64,000 nucleotides of DNA from assembly GCA_943327755.2 (NCBI GenBank), contig CALPYF020000004.1, positions 62,001-126,000 on the forward strand, given 5' to 3'. The stretch comes from Deinococcus hopiensis KR-140. Its GTDB lineage: Bacteria > Deinococcota > Deinococci > Deinococcales > Deinococcaceae. Under the pieces are notes generated by a model. That model saw only the letters and a program-made list of their open reading frames with translations, did not search any database and had not been told where the DNA came from. Of the stretch, positions 52,225 to 61,280 are shown piece after piece. The first letter of the stretch is position 1; every line of letters starts with the position of its first letter. The position numbers and the translations under genes were made by a program.

Positions 52225-54299
52225 CCCCCGTCCTGCTCGCGGCGCTGTTCATCGTGGGTGTGCTGCTCACGGTGCGGGTCAGCGAACGCGTCCTGAGCAT
52301 CGTGGTCGCCACCTGCGCCGGGCTCATCGCCGCGCTGCTGGGGGCACTGGCCCTGGGGCTGGGCGGCCCGGACCAGGTGGCGTCCCCCGGTGGCCTGGGC
52401 CGCGCGCAGGGTGCCCTCGTCGCGGCCGCCTTCCTGATCGCCACCGCCGCGTACCACATGGGCCGCATGGTGCTGCCCAGCCTGGACCGGCCGGGCCGCA
52501 AGCCGGTGAAGGTGCAGCGCACGGCCGCGCCCACCCAGGTGCAGCGCCGCTCCGGCCTGACCCAGACGCAGGTGACCACGGACCTGCGCTTTCAGGAGTA
52601 TGAGGTCCTCGACCGGATCGGGGTGGGCGGCATGGGCAGCGTGTACCGCGCCCGCCGCCGCCAGGACGGCCGCACGGTCGCGCTGAAGGTCCCGCAGGAC
52701 AAGTACCTCGCCGACGCCAAGTTCGTGAAACGCTTCTACCGCGAGGCCGAGGTGCTCAAACGGTTCAGCCACCCGAATATCGTGCGCGTCTACGACTACC
52801 GCATGCAGGACCCCGAGCACTACATCGCCATGGAATTCCTGGACGGCGAGAGTCTCGAGGACGTGCTGGAAAACCGCACGCTGACCTTCACGGAAAGCGC
52901 CCAGATCATCCGCGCCCTGGCGGACGCGCTGCGCCACATTCACATGCAGAACGTCGTGCACCGCGACATCAAGCCCGCCAACGTCATGCTGCTCAAGAAC
53001 GCGTTCATGGACGGTGCGCTGCGCGAGGGCGGCGTGAAGCTCATGGACTTCGGCATCGCGGTCGGCAAGGTGCTGACCCGCCTGACGATGACCGGCGCGC
53101 GCGTCGGCACGCCCATCTACATGGCGCCTGAGCAGGCCAAGGGCAACCGCGTCGACGCCCGCAGCGACGTGTACTCCCTGGGCCTGCTCGCCTACGAGAT
53201 GGTCACCGGTCAGACCGCCTTCAAGGGGAGTTACGAGGCCGTGGTGCACCAGCAGGTCTTCGAGACGCCCAAACCACCCAAGCAGGTGCGGCTGGAAGTC
53301 CCGGGCAAACTGAACGACCTGATCCTGCACATGATCGAGAAGGATCCCGCCGCGCGCCCTACCCTGGACGACGTGATCGCCCGCGTGGACGCCGGGGTCC
53401 TCAGCGACGACGTGTTCAACGATCCGGTCGCTCTGGCCCTGAGCGTGCAGGAGAAACGCGGCACGCTGCGGCTCCTCGATCTGAAGGGCAAACTGCGCGC
53501 CAGCCTGCGCGATCAGACCGGCGGCACACAGGGCCTGCCCGGCACCCCCAACGCCATGACCAGCGACGCGGACGGGAACCTGTACGTGACCCTCCTCGAC
53601 TACCGGCAGGCGCAGCGCGGCGCGCTCGTGCGCAAGCTCGACCCGGAAGGACGGGAGATCGCCGCGTTCGGCCCCTACGGACTCGGGGACGGTGAGCTGC
53701 TGCAACCGGTGGCCATCACGGTCGCGCGCGGGTACGTACACGTCCTGGACGCCGAGGCGCAGCACGTCGTGACCTACGACCTGAACGGGCAGTTCGTCCG
53801 CCGCTTCGGCGGGCGCGGTCAGGGCCTGGGGCGCTTCGAGAAGCCCCGCTCGATCGTCGCCGCCCCGGACGGCCACATCTACGTCCTCGATACCGGCAGC
53901 AACGAGGTGCAGCGGTTCACCGCGCAGGGCGAGTACCTCAGCCGCTTCGCCTTCCGGCTGGACCGCAACAGCGACGCGCTGCGCCCCCTTGAGGGCCTGG
54001 GCGTGGATCAGTTCGGCGCGGTGTACATCGTGGACAGCGTCGCCCGCAAGGTCCGCAAGATCGAGGCCGACGGGACTCCGGGGCTCACGTTCAGCATGGA
54101 AACCCTGGTCGGGGAACCCACTGACGCGCCCTGGCTGATCCAGATCGGGCCGGACAGTCAGATGTACGCGGTGCGTCAGGGCGGGCAGGTGCTGCGGGTG
54201 TACTCCAGCGTCGGCGACCTGCTGTCCTCCAGCGACATGTACGCCCCGGTGCAGGCCATGTCGCTCCTGCAGCGCCCCCACGTGCTGGAACCTGCCTGA
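52221..54299 (+). CDS. Membrane Ser/Thr protein kinase with C-terminal NHL beta-propeller
   Basis: This 692-aa protein has N-terminal hydrophobic helices at about 4-18, 24-48 and 62-80. Thr-Gln motifs at about 105-118 may be phosphosites. The Hanks kinase spans about 127-400: GVGGMGSVY, VALK, HRDIKPANVM, MDFGIA, YMAPEQAKG and DVYSLG are all intact. NHL repeats are at about 430-680 (ITVARGYVHVLDAEAQ, IVAAPDGHIYVLDTGSNEVQRF). There is no helix between kinase and propeller, unlike mycobacterial PknD. GTG start has GGAG. Confidence 0.9.
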   Translation: MTPVLLAALFIVGVLLTVRVSERVLSIVVATCAGLIAALLGALALGLGGPDQVASPGGLGRAQGALVAAAFLIATAAYHMGRMVLPSLDRPGRKPVKVQRTAAPTQVQRRSGLTQTQVTTDLRFQEYEVLDRIGVGGMGSVYRARRRQDGRTVALKVPQDKYLADAKFVKRFYREAEVLKRFSHPNIVRVYDYRMQDPEHYIAMEFLDGESLEDVLENRTLTFTESAQIIRALADALRHIHMQNVVHRDIKPANVMLLKNAFMDGALREGGVKLMDFGIAVGKVLTRLTMTGARVGTPIYMAPEQAKGNRVDARSDVYSLGLLAYEMVTGQTAFKGSYEAVVHQQVFETPKPPKQVRLEVPGKLNDLILHMIEKDPAARPTLDDVIARVDAGVLSDDVFNDPVALALSVQEKRGTLRLLDLKGKLRASLRDQTGGTQGLPGTPNAMTSDADGNLYVTLLDYRQAQRGALVRKLDPEGREIAAFGPYGLGDGELLQPVAITVARGYVHVLDAEAQHVVTYDLNGQFVRRFGGRGQGLGRFEKPRSIVAAPDGHIYVLDTGSNEVQRFTAQGEYLSRFAFRLDRNSDALRPLEGLGVDQFGAVYIVDSVARKVRKIEADGTPGLTFSMETLVGEPTDAPWLIQIGPDSQMYAVRQGGQVLRVYSSVGDLLSSSDMYAPVQAMSLLQRPHVLEPA

Positions 54300-54301
54300 A
54301 C

Positions 54302-54562
54302 GTGCCGCTGCCGACGCTCACGCTGTACACCCGCGCGGGCTGCTCCCTGTGCGACCTGGCGGCGGCCAACCTGGACGCCCTGAACTTCACGTACCGGCCG
54401 GTCGACATCGACCAGGACGCGGCGCTGCGTGCCCGCTGGACGGACGATGTGCCGGTCCTGGCCTACATGCCCCCCGGGCAGGCCGAGCAGGTGCTGGGCA
54501 AGGGAGCGTTCAGCCGCGCGCGCCTGGGTCAGCTGAAACTGATCCTCATGCGCGCGCCCTGA
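54302..54562 (+). CDS. Glutaredoxin-like thioredoxin-fold protein
   Basis: This 86-aa protein starts TLYTRAGCSLCDLAAANLD with a CxxC (Cys14, Cys17) redox pair. VPVLAY provides the cis-Pro. It is close to DUF836-type glutaredoxins. GTG start follows the kinase stop by 2 bp, so it is co-transcribed with the kinase. Confidence 0.85.
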   Translation: MPLPTLTLYTRAGCSLCDLAAANLDALNFTYRPVDIDQDAALRARWTDDVPVLAYMPPGQAEQVLGKGAFSRARLGQLKLILMRAP

Positions 54563-54723
54563 ACCGCACCCGTGGGGAGTGGACCGGCCGCACCGTGTCG
54601 GCTGGGCCGCGCGGCGGGTCACCCGTGTGGTCCCCGGCTGTTCCCCAGCAGCTCGGGGCAGCGGTGGGCCGGGACGGCGGCGCTCCCGTCCGCTGCGGGA
54701 CGCCCGCCCGCGCGCCCACACGC

Positions 54724-54729
54724 TATGGT
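54724..54729 (+). promoter_or_regulatory. -10 box (TATGGT) of the ftsY mini-ORF transcript
   Basis: TATGGT lies 7 bases before the mini-ORF ATG at 54737, separating ftsY from the kinase operon. Confidence 0.55.
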
Positions 54730-54736
54730 GGGCGGT

Positions 54737-54778
54737 ATGACGCACCACACCCACACCCCCGCCGGAGTGCCCGCGTGA
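54737..54778 (+). CDS. Leaderless 13-aa mini-ORF coupled to ftsY
   Basis: Peptide MTHHTHTPAGVPA, with three His. The TGA overlaps the ftsY GTG (GTGA), and the ftsY SD (GGAG, 54764-54767) is inside it. Confidence 0.55.
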   Translation: MTHHTHTPAGVPA

Positions 54779-55731
54779 GCTGGCTCGAACGGCTCCGCGA
54801 CGGGCTGTCCAAGACCCGCAAGCAGATCAACGACACCGCCGGATTCCTCGGCACCGACGTCCGGGACGTCCTCACCAATCGCCTGGACACCATCGAGGAC
54901 CTCGAGTACGCCCTGATCGCCGCCGACGTGGGCCGCGCGGCCACCGAGGAGATCCTGGAGGACATCCGCCGCAGCGAGGGCAAGAATCTGCAGGAGGCCC
55001 TGATGGACGCCCTGACCCTGCAACTCGAGCCCGACACGCGGCGCGCCGAGTTCCGCAAGCTGGGCTTCAGCCCCGACGCGCGGCGCAGCAGCGTCGACCC
55101 GAAGGGACACGTGGTCATGGTCATCGGCGTGAACGGAGTCGGGAAGACCACCACCATCGCCAAGCTGGGCCAGTACTACATGAACCGGGGGCAGAGCGTC
55201 ATGTTCGCCGCCGGGGACACCTTCCGCGCCGCTGCCGGGACGCAGCTGGGCGTGTGGGGCGAGCGGCTGGGCATTCAGGTCGTGCAGGGCGCCGACGGGG
55301 GAGACCCGGCCGCCGTCGCGTTCGACGGCGCGGCGGCCCGCGTGGCCCGCGGCACGGACCTGCTGTTCGTGGACACCGCCGGGCGACTGCACAACAAGCA
55401 CAACCTGATGGAGGAGCTGAAGAAGGTGCGGCGGGTGATCGACAAGGCCGACCCGAACGAACCCGCCGAGGTGTGGCTGGTGCTGGACGCCGTGACCGGT
55501 CAGAACGGCCTGCAACAGGCCAAGAAGTTCCACGAGGCCACCCCGCTGACGGGCGTGATCGTCACCAAACTGGACGGCACCGCCAAGGGCGGCATCCTGG
55601 TGCCGATCGTGCGGGAACTGGGCGTGCCCATCAAGTTCATCGGGGTGGGCGAGCAGCCAGGTGACCTGCAACCCTTCGACAGCCGGGAGTTCGTGCGGGC
55701 GCTGTTCGACGTGAACATTCCCCGCGACTGA
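54775..55731 (+). CDS. ftsY: Signal recognition particle receptor FtsY
   Basis: This 318-aa GTPase docks SRP-bound ribosomes at the membrane. N domain: WLERLRDGLSKTRKQI. G domain: GVNGVGKTTTIAKL (G1, about 118), AGDTFRAAA (I-box region), VDTAGRLHNK (G3), TKLDGTAKGG (G4) and GVGEQPGDLQPF at the end. The acidic A domain seen in E. coli is absent, as in many bacteria. GTG start with GGAG. Terminator follows. Confidence 0.96.
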   Translation: MSWLERLRDGLSKTRKQINDTAGFLGTDVRDVLTNRLDTIEDLEYALIAADVGRAATEEILEDIRRSEGKNLQEALMDALTLQLEPDTRRAEFRKLGFSPDARRSSVDPKGHVVMVIGVNGVGKTTTIAKLGQYYMNRGQSVMFAAGDTFRAAAGTQLGVWGERLGIQVVQGADGGDPAAVAFDGAAARVARGTDLLFVDTAGRLHNKHNLMEELKKVRRVIDKADPNEPAEVWLVLDAVTGQNGLQQAKKFHEATPLTGVIVTKLDGTAKGGILVPIVRELGVPIKFIGVGEQPGDLQPFDSREFVRALFDVNIPRD

Positions 55732-55744
55732 GGGGAACTTTCAG

Positions 55745-55789
55745 GCACGAAGAGGAGGGAGCCCGCACCGGGCTCCCTCCTCTTCGTGC
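55745..55789. terminator. Bidirectional terminator between ftsY and bshC
   Basis: A perfect 20-bp stem (left arm begins GCACGAAGAGG at 55745, right arm ends CCTCTTCGTGC at 55789) surrounds a 5-base loop. Confidence 0.85.
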
Positions 55790-55797
55790 GTCACTTC

Positions 55798-57354
55798 TCA
55801 GGGGATGTCGAGTTCACCCTGCCAGCCGGCGGGGAGGGCCAGCAGCTGCCGCAGGGGCGTGTCGCCGTGTTTCAGGAGATACGTGAGGAAGTTCATCTCG
55901 CGTTCCTGCGGGGTGCCGTTGGGCAGCAGGTGAGCTTTCAGGCGGGTGAGCTGGCCGCTGCGGTCGTTTTCGGCGCGGGCGAGGGCCTGCGTGGCGAGGC
56001 GTTGCAGGTGCGCGACCCGGGCGACGGTGCGGGTGCGGGTGCGTTCGGCCGCGCCGATCAGGGTGGGGTCGAGGTCGGCGATCTCGGCGGTCAGGGTGTC
56101 CAGACTGGTGGTCAGGGCGTCCAGTCGCTCGGTGGTGAGGGCCCCGGCGTGGCGTTCGGTGGCCAGGGCGCGGCCCAGGACGCCCTCGGGATCGGCCTGC
56201 ACCTGCGCGGCGGTGGCGTTCAGCCGTTTCAGCAGGCGCGTGACGTTCGGTTCGCGCCACGTGACGCTCAGGCGCGGCCACAGCAGCGGCTGACGCAGGC
56301 CGTGCAGGGGGTACACGTCCCGCAGCTGCGCGCCGTACGCGATCTCGCCGGGGCCGACGACGAACGCCAGGGTGGGCAGCAGGGCGTCCTGCACGGCGGG
56401 CCGCAGGCCAGCGGCAGGGGTCAGGCGGGTGGGGTCGGCGTCCAGCAGCGCCAGCAGTTCCGCGCGGGTATAGCGCCGGGTGGCCGTGACGAACGCTGAC
56501 CCGTCCACGCGCAGCAGGCGGCGCTGCCCGTCGTCCTCCTCAATGAAGAGGTTGGTGGCGCCGTCCGGGCGGCGCAGCTGCGGCTCGAACCCGTCCGCGA
56601 TCATCCGCGCGGCGGCGGCCTCGATGGCCCGCGAGGAGGCCAGCGGGTCGTCCAGTTCCTGCGCGAGGGTCGGGGTCATCAGGCGCGCCAGGGCCGGGTG
56701 CATCGGGTCGAGGACGAGCAGGCCCGCCCCGCCCAGCAGCCCATGGATCAGGCGGGCGAACACGTCGGCGTAACTGCCGCCCGCCTGCGCGGCCCGGTCG
56801 AAGCGGGCACGGACGGCGGCCACGTGCTCGGCGGGACCGTCAAAGTCGTCCAGCAGCGCGTGCACCTGCGCCGTCCACCCGGGGCGCCAGGGCACGCGGC
56901 CTACCGGGACGCCCTCGGGGACGTCCAGGGTCAGGCGGTGCAGGCGCTCGCCCGCGTCCAGCAGGGATGTGCTCGCCACCTCGGCGGCGTCGTGGTCCTG
57001 GCTGGCGATCCAGTACACCGCCACGACCGGGGCGTCCTCGGTGTCCAGCTGCCTCGCCAGCAGGGCCGCGTCCGCGCCCTTGTGCACCGAGTACGCCGGG
57101 CCGGTCAGGGCGCCCGCCTGCTGTCCGGTGACGACCACGCGGGACGCCGGGTGCGCCAGCCGCGTCAGCCCCGCCTCCACGGTCGGCGTCAGGGTGCCCA
57201 GCTCGCGGTGGTAGGCGCGCAGGGCGTCCGTCAGGGCCGCGCGGTCGATATCGGGCCGGGTCTCGGCCTGCGCGGTCTCCAGCGCTCCTGCGGGCAGGCG
57301 CACGTAGTCCAGCAGCCCACCCTTCCTGTATTCCGCCCCTGCGTTTCGCGCCAT
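55798..57354 (-). CDS. bshC: Bacillithiol biosynthesis cysteine-adding enzyme BshC
   Basis: This 518-aa putative cysteine ligase completes bacillithiol. Family blocks: VVTGQQAGALTGPAYSVHKG near the N-terminus (nucleotide-type loop), FWIASQDHD-like YWIASQDHDAAEV, LFIEEDD, VVGPGEIAYGAQL and the C-terminal coiled coil (residues about 390-490). ATG 57354 has AAGGA. A TAGTGT box (57474-57479) lies 8 bases before an in-frame TTG at 57465 that would add 37 residues. Confidence 0.93.
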   Translation of the reverse strand: MARNAGAEYRKGGLLDYVRLPAGALETAQAETRPDIDRAALTDALRAYHRELGTLTPTVEAGLTRLAHPASRVVVTGQQAGALTGPAYSVHKGADAALLARQLDTEDAPVVAVYWIASQDHDAAEVASTSLLDAGERLHRLTLDVPEGVPVGRVPWRPGWTAQVHALLDDFDGPAEHVAAVRARFDRAAQAGGSYADVFARLIHGLLGGAGLLVLDPMHPALARLMTPTLAQELDDPLASSRAIEAAAARMIADGFEPQLRRPDGATNLFIEEDDGQRRLLRVDGSAFVTATRRYTRAELLALLDADPTRLTPAAGLRPAVQDALLPTLAFVVGPGEIAYGAQLRDVYPLHGLRQPLLWPRLSVTWREPNVTRLLKRLNATAAQVQADPEGVLGRALATERHAGALTTERLDALTTSLDTLTAEIADLDPTLIGAAERTRTRTVARVAHLQRLATQALARAENDRSGQLTRLKAHLLPNGTPQEREMNFLTYLLKHGDTPLRQLLALPAGWQGELDIP

Positions 57355-57544
57355 TCGTCTTCCTTCCCGGTGCCTGCCGCCCCAGGGGCAGCCCGGCCCG
57401 ATGCCGACCGGTTCGTGGTCGGCGTGCCCACCCGTTCTCGCTGAGAATGCCGGCGGACACTGCAACGGGTGTCACACTACACCAGAACCTAAAGCGGAGG
57501 GGCGCCGCGCGGCCCGCGCCAGACGGAGCGAGCGGCACTCGGAA

Positions 57545-58219
57545 TCAGCGCAGCGGTTCCTGCGTGGCGCGCTCCAGCCCCGCGCGGTCGGTCAGGATGA
57601 TCCGCCGGTACCCCAGGTCCAGCAGGCCCCGCGACCGGAAATCCCCCAGCAGCTTCGTGATCGTCTCGCGGGTGCTGCCCACCACATGCGCCAGATCCTG
57701 ATGCGACACGCGGTCGCGCAGCGCCAGCGACCCGCCGTCCGGCCAGGGCCCCTCGCGCTCGGCGAGGTTCAGCAGCGCCAGCGCCAGCCGCTGCGACACT
57801 TCCAGGAACACTAGACCCGACAGGCGCTCCTGCACGCCGCGCGTCTGCCGGGTGATCTGTTCGGTCAGCGCGACCGCCACGCCCGGCTGCCCCTGCGTCA
57901 GGCGCGTCAGGACGTCCCGGCCCAGCAGCAGCGCCTCGGCGTCGTCCATCGCCTCGGCGTACATGCCGCACTGCTCGCCCGGCAGCAGCGCCGCCGCGCA
58001 CAGCAGCGCCCCGGCGCCATGCACGTCCAGCGTCACCTCGCGCGCGCCCGTGCCCAGGCGGTACAGCCGCACAGAGCCGCGCAGCAGCACGAACAGCGTC
58101 TCGGCCGGATCCTCCGGGTGGAACAGCAACTCGCCCCGGCCCCAGCGCCCCACGCGCCCCGAGGCCGTCACCTGCGCCTGCACGTCCGCAGGCAGGGCAC
58201 CGAAAGCACCGGGTAACAT
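57545..58219 (-). CDS. Crp/Fnr-family transcription regulator
   Basis: This 224-aa regulator has a cNMP-type beta-roll (about 10-115: GELLFHPEDPAETLFVLLRGSVRLYRL) and a winged HTH (about 150-220: VSHQDLAHVVGSTRETITKLLGDFRSRGLL). No Fe-S cysteine cluster. The family controls stress and carbon genes with cAMP in Deinococcus; ligand here unproven. A CATACT box lies 7 bases before ATG 58219. The long upstream frame to 59281 is antisense to the WecG gene. Confidence 0.9.
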   Translation of the reverse strand: MLPGAFGALPADVQAQVTASGRVGRWGRGELLFHPEDPAETLFVLLRGSVRLYRLGTGAREVTLDVHGAGALLCAAALLPGEQCGMYAEAMDDAEALLLGRDVLTRLTQGQPGVAVALTEQITRQTRGVQERLSGLVFLEVSQRLALALLNLAEREGPWPDGGSLALRDRVSHQDLAHVVGSTRETITKLLGDFRSRGLLDLGYRRIILTDRAGLERATQEPLR

Positions 58220-58339
58220 GCCCCGCAGTATGCCCCACCCGGGCCCGCACCGCGCAAGCCCCCGCCCGGCGCGCCCGGAGGCGCCACACCCTTCGGTGGA
58301 CGCGCCGCGCGGCAGGCGTGCACTACAATCCACTCCAGC

Positions 58340-59095
58340 ATGACCATTCCCACCCCACGCCAGCGCCTCACGCTGTTCGATCTGCCGCTGGACGTCGTGA
58401 CGCTCGACCAGACCCTGGACCGGCTGGGCAGCTGGGTCTCCCAGCAGCCGCGCGCACCCCACACGGTCGTGACCCTGAATCCCGAGTTCATCGTGCAGTC
58501 CCGCACCCAGCCGGATTTCGTGAACGCCATGCAGGTCGCCGACCTTGTCACCGCCGACGGGGTCGGCATCGTGTGGGCCGCGCGGCAGCTCACGGGCAGC
58601 GAGGTCCCCCGCGCGCCCGGCTTCGACATCGTGCAGGGCCTGATGGAGCGCCACGGCGCGGACCTGCGCGTGTTCTTCCTGGGCGCTAAACCCGGCGTGG
58701 CCGAGGTCGCCGCGCAGAACGCCGCGCGTGACTACGGCATTCAGGTCGCGGGTGTCCACCACGGGTACTTCGACCTGCCCGAGGACCAGCGCGTCGCGGA
58801 ACTCGTGCGCGACAGCGGCGCCGACCTGCTGCTGACCGCCATGGGCGCCGGGCGGCAGGAGACCTTCAACCAGTACTGGCGGCAGGTCATGAACGTCCCC
58901 GTCATGATCGGCTGCGGCGGCGTGATCGACGTGCTGGCCGGGAACGCCGACCTCGCGCCCGCCTGGACGCGCCGACTGGGCGTCGAGTGGATCTGGCGAG
59001 TCGGGCTGGACCGCAAGCGCTGGAACCGCGCGCCCCGGCTGGCGCAGTTCGTGCGCATGGTCCGCGCCGAGAAGAAACGGATCGGCACGAAGTAA
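58340..59095 (+). CDS. WecG/TagA/CpsF-family glycosyltransferase
   Basis: This 251-aa enzyme transfers N-acetylmannosamine(uronate)-type sugars to lipid-linked precursors. VVTLNPEFIVQ, DLVTADGVGIVWAAR, VFFLGAKPGVAE and LLTAMGAGRQE, with the W/R-rich end VEWIWRVGLDRKRW, are the family marks. TACAAT lies 10 bases before the ATG. Divergent from Crp/Fnr; ends at a strong terminator. Confidence 0.92.
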   Translation: MTIPTPRQRLTLFDLPLDVVTLDQTLDRLGSWVSQQPRAPHTVVTLNPEFIVQSRTQPDFVNAMQVADLVTADGVGIVWAARQLTGSEVPRAPGFDIVQGLMERHGADLRVFFLGAKPGVAEVAAQNAARDYGIQVAGVHHGYFDLPEDQRVAELVRDSGADLLLTAMGAGRQETFNQYWRQVMNVPVMIGCGGVIDVLAGNADLAPAWTRRLGVEWIWRVGLDRKRWNRAPRLAQFVRMVRAEKKRIGTK

Positions 59096-59100
59096 CCCGC

Positions 59101-59145
59101 GGGAGAAGGGGGGCGGGCTCAGGTTGAAGCCCGCCCCCCTCTCCC
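59101..59145. terminator. Bidirectional terminator between the WecG and mrdA genes
   Basis: An arm GGGGGGCGGGCT (within 59101-59119) pairs with AGCCCGCCCCCC (from 59128), extended by GGGAGA/TCTCCC. Confidence 0.8.
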
Positions 59146-59156
59146 ACCGGGGCCGT

Positions 59157-61280
59157 TCAGGGCGCCTGGGCGTCCCGCGTGGCCTTCGCCGCGCTGGCCT
59201 TGGCCCGCTCCGCGCGGGTCTTGTACACCTGATGCATCTGCTCCAGTTCCCCGGTGCAGGGCGTCTGGTCCGGCTTGGCATGGTGCCGCTCGTCGAGCTC
59301 CACGCACCAGCGCGCGCCGAACATCTTCGCCGCGGCGTTCAGGCCCGGCCCCGAGCCTTCCCCGCCGTTCTGGAAGAACGTCACGACCATGAAGTTCGGC
59401 GTCTTGCCCTCGCCGATCGGGCCGTAGCCCTCGTACCACGCGTTCGTGTAGGTGTAGCTCTTTTTCGAGGCGCTCATGCCGTTCTCGGCCGTGCCGGTCT
59501 TCCCGCCGGTCCGCACCGGGAAGTAGTTCGGACCCAGGATGTGCTGCGCCGTGCCCCACGGGGTCGTGCCCGCCGTGGTGATGGCCATCCCCTGCTTGAT
59601 CAGCTCGAAGTCGGCCGCTTTGCCAGGCACCTGCTCGGGGGCGTCCCGCTTCACGGCTGACCCGCCGACCGACTTGAGCAGGGTCAACTTGCGGCGCGTA
59701 CCGTCGTTCACGATCGTGGACAGCACCGAGATCACCTGCGCGGGCGTGACCTGCAAGGAGTCCTGCCCGATCGAGAAGGACAGGGACTGTCCCGGGTAAT
59801 ACGTGTACGGCAGCGGCTCGAGCCCCTGCTTGCGGCGCCGCTCGTTCGTGGCCTCGTACGCGGCCTGCATGCGCTCCGGGCTGGGAATCAGGCCGGTCTT
59901 CTCCCCGACGAGTTCCAGGCCCGTCTCGCGCCCGAAGCCCAGTTCCACCGAGCGGCGGCCCAGGTAGTTCGCGTACGTGATCGGGTCGGCCGCGATGGCC
60001 GCCTGGTAGTACCAGGTGTTGCACGAGTACGCGATCGCCAGCCGGCCGTCCACGGTCCCCAGACTGCCCGTGCGGTGCCAGTTGTAGCGCGGCCCGCCGA
60101 ACATCACGTAGGGCGCGCAGTTGAACGACCGGTTCCCCCAGCGCTCGATGAACGCCAGGGTGGAGGTCGGCTTGAACACGCTGCCCGAATCGAAGTTCTG
60201 CACCACGCGGTTGCTGGTCACCGCGTCGAGCGCCGCCAGCGGGCGGTTCGGGTCGATCGCCCAGTTCTTCGCCTTCGGATCCGGACTCGGCACCCGCGAG
60301 AACCAGTTCGGGTCGTATGTGGGACTGCTCGCCAGGGCCAGCACCTCGTTCGTGCGCGGATCGATGGCGATCACCGCGCCGCGCGTGTACGGCTCGGCCG
60401 GTTTGCCGTACTTCGCGCGGCCCTTGTTCACGTCCGCCAGGCCCTCGACCAGCGCCCGCTCGGCCGCGCGCTGCAGCAGCGAGTCGATGGACAGCGTCAC
60501 GTCCCGGCCCTTCACGCCCGGATCAATGACCCGTTCGGTCTGCGGCTTCCCGGCGGCCGTGACCTCCCGCCGCCGCAGGCCGTTCTTGCCCTCCAGGGTC
60601 GACTGCAGGCTGTACTCCAGCCCCGAGCGGCCCACGAGGTCCCCCTGCGTGTACCCGTCCTCCTGAAGCTGCTTCTCGGTGGCCTCCTGCACGTACCCCA
60701 GGAGGTGCGCGGCCATCTTGCCCTGCGGGTAGACCCGCTCGACCCGCTCGCGCAGTTCCAGGCTCGGCACGAGCACCGTGTACTCGTACAGCGCCGCCAG
60801 CCGCTCCTGCGGGATGTTGCGCGCCAGGACCGTCGACGGTTCCCGCTCATAGTCCGGTTCGCGCGGCTGACCGCCGACCAGCACGTCTCCCTTCACGCCC
60901 GCGAGGTACACGATCTTGTCCCAGCCGGGAATCGGAGTCTCCCGGTCGGACTGGCGGCGCCGCCCGGTGTACACCAGATCCACCGCCAGCCGGTTCGTGG
61001 CCAGCAGCACCCCGTCGCGCGTGCGGATCTCACCGCGCAGGGCGCGCACCACCTCGTCCCGCTGGTAGTTGCTGGCCGACCGCACCGCGAACTGGTCATG
61101 CTGCGCCACCTGCAGGTAGTACAGCCGCGCGCCCAGCAGGCCCAGCGCCACGCTGAACCCCAGCGCGATCCCCTGCACCCGCGACGCCCCGCGTGCCCGC
61201 ACCTTCTGCCGCGCGCGCGCGCCGGCACCGGCCCGGCGCCGCAGCCGATCCCGGCGGTCGAGTCGTTCGGCGCGGCTCAT
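59157..61280 (-). CDS. mrdA: Penicillin-binding protein 2 (transpeptidase of the elongasome)
   Basis: This 707-aa class B PBP crosslinks side-wall peptidoglycan. A single N-terminal helix (about 34-55) follows a very basic cytoplasmic tail. Catalytic motifs: SxxK in DSGSVFKPTST (about residue 365), SxN in YSCNTWYY and KTG in GGKTGTAE. The start ATG overlaps the mreD stop (ATGA). It is last in deoC-maf-mreC-mreD-mrdA. Confidence 0.95.
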   Translation of the reverse strand: MSRAERLDRRDRLRRRAGAGARARQKVRARGASRVQGIALGFSVALGLLGARLYYLQVAQHDQFAVRSASNYQRDEVVRALRGEIRTRDGVLLATNRLAVDLVYTGRRRQSDRETPIPGWDKIVYLAGVKGDVLVGGQPREPDYEREPSTVLARNIPQERLAALYEYTVLVPSLELRERVERVYPQGKMAAHLLGYVQEATEKQLQEDGYTQGDLVGRSGLEYSLQSTLEGKNGLRRREVTAAGKPQTERVIDPGVKGRDVTLSIDSLLQRAAERALVEGLADVNKGRAKYGKPAEPYTRGAVIAIDPRTNEVLALASSPTYDPNWFSRVPSPDPKAKNWAIDPNRPLAALDAVTSNRVVQNFDSGSVFKPTSTLAFIERWGNRSFNCAPYVMFGGPRYNWHRTGSLGTVDGRLAIAYSCNTWYYQAAIAADPITYANYLGRRSVELGFGRETGLELVGEKTGLIPSPERMQAAYEATNERRRKQGLEPLPYTYYPGQSLSFSIGQDSLQVTPAQVISVLSTIVNDGTRRKLTLLKSVGGSAVKRDAPEQVPGKAADFELIKQGMAITTAGTTPWGTAQHILGPNYFPVRTGGKTGTAENGMSASKKSYTYTNAWYEGYGPIGEGKTPNFMVVTFFQNGGEGSGPGLNAAAKMFGARWCVELDERHHAKPDQTPCTGELEQMHQVYKTRAERAKASAAKATRDAQAP

